Assembly: GCF_034718895.1 (NCBI RefSeq)
Contig: NZ_JAYERP010000002.1
Span: 24,256 to 88,255, forward strand
Length of the DNA: 64,000 bases
Direction of reading: 5' to 3'
Origin: Paenibacillus phoenicis
GTDB taxonomy: Bacteria; Bacillota; Bacilli; Paenibacillales; Paenibacillaceae
A model generated the notes under the pieces. It was not told the origin of the DNA. It searched no databases and was given only the letters and a program-made list of their open reading frames with translations. The translations under genes were made by a program, and so were the position numbers. Positions 60,210 to 64,000 of the stretch are shown one piece after another. How positions within the stretch are numbered: the stretch's first letter is position 1; every line of letters starts with the position of its first letter.

Positions 60210-60884
60210 TTAAGGCAAATGGACAGACTTAATATGCTGAATATTCCATATCACCGATTCCCCGTCAGCTAAAACAAGGTAAAGCAAACCTCGATCAACG
60301 GATTGAACGATCCCGAATTTATCCGGCGCTTCCCCATGATCGAGAACCGCCAAACTCCCTTCCATCTTTTTAAGTTGCTGCTCAAACGTTCGGGCCAATG
60401 TCAGACCGGTGGGCTTGACGCCCAGTCTTTCATTTTCTAAAGAAAAGGGAGGTTTGTTGGCCGGATAAGGCATAATTAACTTCACGTGGTCCAATGGGAC
60501 ATACACGGTATGAAAAACCGTAGAATAGAATACAAGGTAATCGTTCATGACGCTGGTCAGATAACCGCTAAGCGTATGAACGCCCGTCATATAAACTTCC
60601 ATAAAGACGCCTCGGGCGTTAAACAACGTTTTCCGGAAGGAAATCGACTCTCCCGCTGCCCATTCCAGCGGGTTCTCATACAAGGTTCCCTCATGTTCTT
60701 TCTCAGGAAATGGAATAACCCGGAAGTGATGAATGTGCTTCGTTGGAATGTAGTAATAGCGCTCCTGTCTGAAGATGACGACAATATCATCCCCTGCATC
60801 AACTAAGAACCCTGTGTCTAATTGGGGTCTGCCGCTAATGGTGAGTTCGATATGTTGTCCGATATAAGAAGTTAGCATAGGCAT
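60210..60884 (-). CDS. CotB-like spore coat protein with Sm-type domains
   Basis: The 224-aa protein begins YIGQHIELTISGRPQLDTGF and has the strand pattern DDIVVIFRQERYYYIPTKHIHHF. This is the Sm-like domain found at the N terminus of CotB and relatives. The pattern recurs around GYLTSVMNDYLVFYSTVF and at the C terminus (DKFGIVQSVDRGLLYLVLAD). It lacks the basic low-complexity tail of the neighbouring coat gene. It is first downstream of that gene on the minus strand. A coat role is inferred from the fold and context. Confidence 0.7.
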   Translation of the reverse strand: MPMLTSYIGQHIELTISGRPQLDTGFLVDAGDDIVVIFRQERYYYIPTKHIHHFRVIPFPEKEHEGTLYENPLEWAAGESISFRKTLFNARGVFMEVYMTGVHTLSGYLTSVMNDYLVFYSTVFHTVYVPLDHVKLIMPYPANKPPFSLENERLGVKPTGLTLARTFEQQLKKMEGSLAVLDHGEAPDKFGIVQSVDRGLLYLVLADGESVIWNIQHIKSVHLP

Positions 60885-60979
60885 CGTATACCTCCTTTAT
60901 CATGAGCATCGTTGGTGAGGGTGATAGGAAAGACATTTGTCGGCTCGGCTTAACTAGGATAAATAGCGGGTATTTTCCC

Positions 60980-61016
60980 TAAATCTTAAAGAGGGCGGCG
61001 CCCCAGGCACCGCCTC
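60980..61016 (-). terminator. Terminator of the CotB-like gene with Arg/Gly/His tail
   Basis: On the minus strand GAGGCGGTGCC and GGCGCCGCCCTC form a GC-rich stem with a 3-nt loop, followed by TTTAAGATTT. It lies 27 bp past the stop of the gene at 61043. Confidence 0.75.
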
Positions 61017-61042
61017 AACGACTGCAGGCTTTCGTTCCATTC

Positions 61043-62074
61043 TTAAAGAAAGGGATCCCATTTTTTCTTAGAGGATACCTTGGAGGATCCTCCTTGCCGT
61101 TTTTTGCTCGACTTTTTCACATTGCTGCTCGTCTTTCTGGTCCCCCACCGGTAGCCGCCAGTAGCTCCACCCATACGTCCCCAAGTGGATGAGCCGCCAG
61201 TTCTACCGCGGGTTCTGCCGCCAGTAGCTGCTCCACCCGTTCTACCTTGCGTGCGGGTTCTGCCACCGGTTGCAGAATCTCCTCCTCTGCCATGCGTATG
61301 GTTTCCACCATGAGAATGGTCTCCATGTGTGTGGTTTCCGCCATGATTATGGTCTCCATGCGTGTGATCTCTGCCTTGGGTGCGGTCTCTTCCCTGGGTT
61401 CTTCCCTGGGTGCGGTTTCTGCCGCCCGTCCCCGCACCGCCGGTTCTGCCGCGACCTCCACCGCCACTTGTTCTGCCGCCTGTAGCTCCAGAGACGGTGG
61501 CGCTTTTACTGCCTGAGGTTTTACCGTCGGTTCTGCCGCTTGTTCTGCCGCCGGTTCTCCCTCCCGTTCTGTTGTTGTTGGATCTGCCATTGTTGTTTCG
61601 GTTATTTCCGTTTCTATTGTTGTTATTATTGTTGCTGCTGGAGCGGCTGCGCACGGTCACACTTTTGATATGATAGCTTTGAATCTGCACGAGTTCATTA
61701 TTGACAATGAGAGTCAAACTATCGTTGCCATAATCCGAGATGATCCCTTCGATCTTCTCAGGGCCTCCGCGGTTAATTTGCACTTTTTGGTGTTTCAGGG
61801 CACGAAGAACGCCATCGAAATTGTACGAACGAATAATGGATTGGCCTGTTCTCCCCATCGTTCCTTTGGTTTTCCCTTTTGTGCCCAAGTTTTGACTAAA
61901 GCTCTTCACATGAGCGTTTTTGATATAGACAGTGCCGTCTTTGGCCAGAATGACAAGGTAATCCGATCCGTAACCTACCAAAGTTCCTTCAACCGAATCC
62001 GGGCCACCCCGATTGATTCGGACGGTGCTCCCTTGTAAATTGCTATAGCCGTTTCCTGTTTGACTGAAGGCCAT
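61043..62074 (-). CDS. CotB-like spore coat protein with Arg/Gly/Thr/His-rich tail
   Basis: The 343-aa protein has two Sm-like domains in its first about 140 residues (GSTVRINRGGPDSVEGTLVG and KVQINRGGPEKIEGIISDY). The RGGP motif is that of Bacillus CotB. A long low-complexity tail follows. It has an Asn/Arg stretch, many GGRT or GRTGG repeats and a His-rich middle (HTHGDHNHGGNHTHG). A Ser/Lys end (KKSSKKRQGGSSKVSSKKK) resembles CotB/CotG sites that CotH phosphorylates. The ATG at 62074 after AAGGGGAAATGG was preferred to one at 62107 that overlaps the upstream gene. Confidence 0.85.
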   Translation of the reverse strand: MAFSQTGNGYSNLQGSTVRINRGGPDSVEGTLVGYGSDYLVILAKDGTVYIKNAHVKSFSQNLGTKGKTKGTMGRTGQSIIRSYNFDGVLRALKHQKVQINRGGPEKIEGIISDYGNDSLTLIVNNELVQIQSYHIKSVTVRSRSSSNNNNNNRNGNNRNNNGRSNNNRTGGRTGGRTSGRTDGKTSGSKSATVSGATGGRTSGGGGRGRTGGAGTGGRNRTQGRTQGRDRTQGRDHTHGDHNHGGNHTHGDHSHGGNHTHGRGGDSATGGRTRTQGRTGGAATGGRTRGRTGGSSTWGRMGGATGGYRWGTRKTSSNVKKSSKKRQGGSSKVSSKKKWDPFL

Positions 62075-62100
62075 AACCCATTTCCCCTTCCATAAATTGC

Positions 62101-62526
62101 TTAACATTCACAAACCGTATAACGAATTTGCTCGAGAGGGATTCTTACACTCTCCTCATTCACTTCCATCACAACTTCATCGGCAGTTATACGGGTAAGC
62201 AACCCTTTCTCGACTTGCGGCCCGCCAAAATCTAGCAGGATCTGATGGTCCAGGAGGCTTGAGAGAAGTTCATTAAATCGAGGGGCCATGATCACTTCAA
62301 CCTCTTGGCTGTAGTTCGTCGGCACTCTCTTCCATCTCGTTTCGGACAAGCTGTCAATAAAAGCCGAACGGTAGTAGAGTACGCGACGATCCTTCGTTTG
62401 TACGGCCACATAATCATTCTGGATGCTTACTAATCTGCCGATTATGAAACCCGGTTGACCACGATTTATACAAACTTCCTTACCTATGAGATGCATTAAT
62501 TGACTCAGCGATTGGTAGCAGGCCAC
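62101..62526 (-). CDS. Short CotB-like protein
   Basis: The 141-aa protein has two Sm-like repeats: HLIGKEVCINRGQPGFIIGR with YVAVQTKDRRVLYYRSAF, and ILLDFGGPQVEKGLLTRI with VRIPLEQIRYTV. The pattern resembles the N-terminal part of CotB, without a basic tail. It is the first gene of the minus-strand coat set and diverges from cotH. It ends CEC. GGAGGGGAGG precedes the ATG. A coat structural role is inferred. Confidence 0.75.
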   Translation of the reverse strand: MACYQSLSQLMHLIGKEVCINRGQPGFIIGRLVSIQNDYVAVQTKDRRVLYYRSAFIDSLSETRWKRVPTNYSQEVEVIMAPRFNELLSSLLDHQILLDFGGPQVEKGLLTRITADEVVMEVNEESVRIPLEQIRYTVCEC

Positions 62527-62570
62527 GTTCCTCCCCTCCTTTCATTTGCCCCCTAGCGGGAATTGTAGTA

Positions 62571-62597
62571 CATCATATGTCGATAACTAACCTTTGT
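62571..62597 (-). promoter_or_regulatory. Candidate sigma-K promoter for the CotB-like genes
   Basis: On the minus strand CATATGATG (62571-62579) fits the sigma-K -10 CATA-N3-TR, with an AC in GGACA 16 nt upstream. Late mother-cell expression would suit coat genes. Confidence 0.45.
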
Positions 62598-62702
62598 CCT
62601 AGTCTGATATCTATCATCTATAAGTTTCCACTTCTGTAACTAAAGTAGAATTGCCTACAAGAATCAAAGAATTAACATCCTTGTTGCCATAGGTAAAAGC
62701 GG

Positions 62703-62730
62703 ACCATCCGACAACCGCCTGCATATTCTG
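62703..62730 (+). promoter_or_regulatory. Candidate sigma-K promoter for cotH
   Basis: CATATTCTG (62722-62730) fits the same -10, with GGAC (AC at 62703-62704) 17 nt upstream. Transcription would begin near 62738, leaving a short leader to the TTG start at 62778. The two divergent candidates are about 105 bp apart. Confidence 0.45.
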
Positions 62731-62777
62731 GATATTAAAGTGAAATGCGGCAGGCTTCCGCAAGAAAGGTGATCAGG

Positions 62778-63827
62778 TTGAGGTTCCCCGTTCGTTCGCT
62801 TCAAATCGGCCGGTCAGACCAAGCAAAGCTAGAAAAAAGCGTATGGGATGACCAATACGCCAACGCTTTACTCATGACGGATAACATCAAAGAAAACGTC
62901 AAAATCCGTTACCGGGGCGGACACACCCGTTATTACGACAAAAAATCATACGAACTTCGCATAGGTCACAGGAGCATCCATTACAACGTGGAGTGGGATG
63001 ATCCTACCATGATGAGAAACGCGCTATCTTTTTGGTTTTTTGAAAAAATTGGAGTTCCGAGTCCAAGAACGAGACATGTTTACCTTGTTGTAAATGGAGT
63101 GAATCAGGGGCTGTATCTTGAGATTGAAGGGGTAGATCGGTCGTTTTTTACCAAAAGGAAAGTGAAAACGAGTTCGTTGTTATATGCCATCAATAACAAT
63201 GCCAACTTTCGTCTGATTGGGGAGGGGGGAAAACGCAAGCGCAACCTTGCTTCCGGCTACGAGCTGGTGATTGGCACCTCTCAGGAGATGGCACGAATCT
63301 CGCGGTTTGTGGAACGGCTCAATACGCTCAAGGGGAAACGCCTTCTGGCCTATTTGAAGAAGCATTTAGATGTTCCGGAGTATTTACGTTGGTTAGGCGG
63401 GGCGGTGTGCACCGGGAACTTTGACGGCTTTACTCAAAACTATGCGATCTTCCGCAAAAAGGGCAGCTTGAAATATCAAATGAGCCCTTGGGATTACGAG
63501 GGAACCTGGGGGAGAAACAGTTACGGGAAGCTCAGCAACATCGACAACGTCCGGATCAAAGGGTATAACGGGCTGACCCAAAAGCTGCTCTCCTTCCCCT
63601 CAGTCCGGAGGCAGTATCGCAATACGCTGAAGGAGATTCTAGAGCGTCATTTTACGGTGAACCAGCTGGCTCCAACCATTAACTCACTTCACTCCTCGTT
63701 GATGCCAGCGCTTATGGCGGATTCCACGCGTAAATACTCCACCGATATCCTCCTGTCGGACCGTCAGGTCATTCTGGATTATATCGCGAAACGCCGTGAA
63801 TATTTGCTCCGCGAGCTTGAGAAGTAG
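62778..63827 (+). CDS. cotH: Spore coat protein kinase CotH
   Basis: The 349-aa protein follows Bacillus CotH along its length: VRSLQIGRSDQAKLEKSVW, KIRYRGGHTRYYDKKSYELR, PTMMRNALSFWFFEKIGVPS and GLYLEIEGVDRSFFTKRKV. The catalytic Asp regions are in CTGNFDGFTQNYAIF and MSPWDYEGTWGRN. CotH phosphorylates Ser residues in CotB and CotG during coat assembly. A TTG at 62778 follows AAAGGTG by 8 nt and gives the normal CotH N terminus; an in-frame ATG at 62745 lacks a ribosome site. It diverges from the CotB-like genes. A repeat-borne terminator follows at 63976. Confidence 0.92.
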   Translation: MRFPVRSLQIGRSDQAKLEKSVWDDQYANALLMTDNIKENVKIRYRGGHTRYYDKKSYELRIGHRSIHYNVEWDDPTMMRNALSFWFFEKIGVPSPRTRHVYLVVNGVNQGLYLEIEGVDRSFFTKRKVKTSSLLYAINNNANFRLIGEGGKRKRNLASGYELVIGTSQEMARISRFVERLNTLKGKRLLAYLKKHLDVPEYLRWLGGAVCTGNFDGFTQNYAIFRKKGSLKYQMSPWDYEGTWGRNSYGKLSNIDNVRIKGYNGLTQKLLSFPSVRRQYRNTLKEILERHFTVNQLAPTINSLHSSLMPALMADSTRKYSTDILLSDRQVILDYIAKRREYLLRELEK

Positions 63828-63920
63828 TGATGGGATGAGGTAGGTACGGTGGGTAGGCTGAGATGGCGCGCTTTTCGGTATTTGCACGCGTGCCCCTACA
63901 CGCCGCTCTACGCGATTGCA

Positions 63921-64000
63921 CGATTCCTGCAAAAATACAGTTATTTTGCGGGGGAGTGGCCGTTTTGCCTGGAATGCCTGCAAAAGTGCAGGCTTTTTGC
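63921..64000. repeat. CTGCAAAAGTGCAG-type repeats after cotH, with terminator
   Basis: A unit at 63921-63947 (starting CGATTCCTGCAAAAATACAG) and one at 63976-64000 match, in inverted order, the two units at 50422-50398 and 50375-50351. The second forms CCTGCA-AAAG-TGCAGG followed by CTTTTT and can end cotH transcription. The element may continue past the window edge. Confidence 0.8.

Noticed and set aside
61117..61590. Alternative frames within the Arg/Gly/His-rich coat tail
   Set aside because: They arise from the repetitive tail sequence. Only the CotB-like frame continues from Sm domains.

Overview
The window looks like a chromosome segment of a spore-forming Gram-positive of the Paenibacillus type. 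The evidence is a Bacillus-order purine operon (purE-K-B-C-S-Q-L-F-M) with a guanine riboswitch and PurR boxes, a glnQHMP transporter, a FapR-type operator before fabH, Fur boxes of the Bacillus form, YesM/YesN-type regulators, and spore coat CotB/CotH homologues. No rRNA, tRNA, CRISPR array, integrase or complete insertion sequence was seen.

Layout. 1-10640 (minus): purine operon, entered in the middle of purM at the left edge. It is tightly packed except for a 466-bp repeat-filled gap between purC and purS. 10640-16440 (minus): glnQHMP glutamine-type ABC transporter followed by a GlnK/GlnL-like two-component pair. 16440-20160 (minus): intergenic repeats, universal stress protein, small membrane protein, topoisomerase III. 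20160-24990 (mostly plus): fabH with a FapR box, a drug/metabolite transporter, a sulfurtransferase, and a MarR/DoxX unit with paired operators. 25140-29300: glycerophosphodiesterase and HxlR regulator (minus) diverging from an aldo/keto reductase and an epimerase (plus). 29450-32400: nucleotide salvage and dNTP control (5'-nucleotidase-like, tdk, dgt). 32500-41760: several small regulated units. These are a Fur-controlled flavodoxin operon, a membrane-fused molybdopterin oxidoreductase, a Met-rich lipoprotein with a frameshift at a G6 tract, an autoregulated TetR/ABC-2 exporter, exoA, and a Fur-controlled pair of HmoA-like haem monooxygenase and Opp/Dpp-type ATPase. 41930-46450: ArsR-SulP pair, a decayed AT-rich patch, and a secreted-type phosphoesterase. 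46650-50240 (plus): polyphosphate polymerase (VTC), DUF4956 membrane protein and a long CotH protein. 50470-56640 (minus): a sensory cluster with two binding proteins, a histidine kinase and a response regulator but no permease. 56800-60200 (minus): fhs, an ArsB/anion permease and a 49-residue membrane peptide. 60200-63830: three CotB-like coat proteins (minus) diverging from a CotH kinase (plus).

The most unusual material is non-coding. One intergenic repeat architecture recurs (a 5-nt head such as TAACG, a 13-nt core, then a TTATT-like tail) in at least three sequence families and five clusters. A second family consists of 32-bp inverted ends (core CCAAA-GGGAT-ATCC) around unrelated interiors. 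The most interesting genic units are the Fur-box/Opp-ATPase/HmoA pair, the permease-less two-binding-protein signalling cluster, the VTC-DUF4956-CotH cassette, and the CotB/CotH coat cluster.
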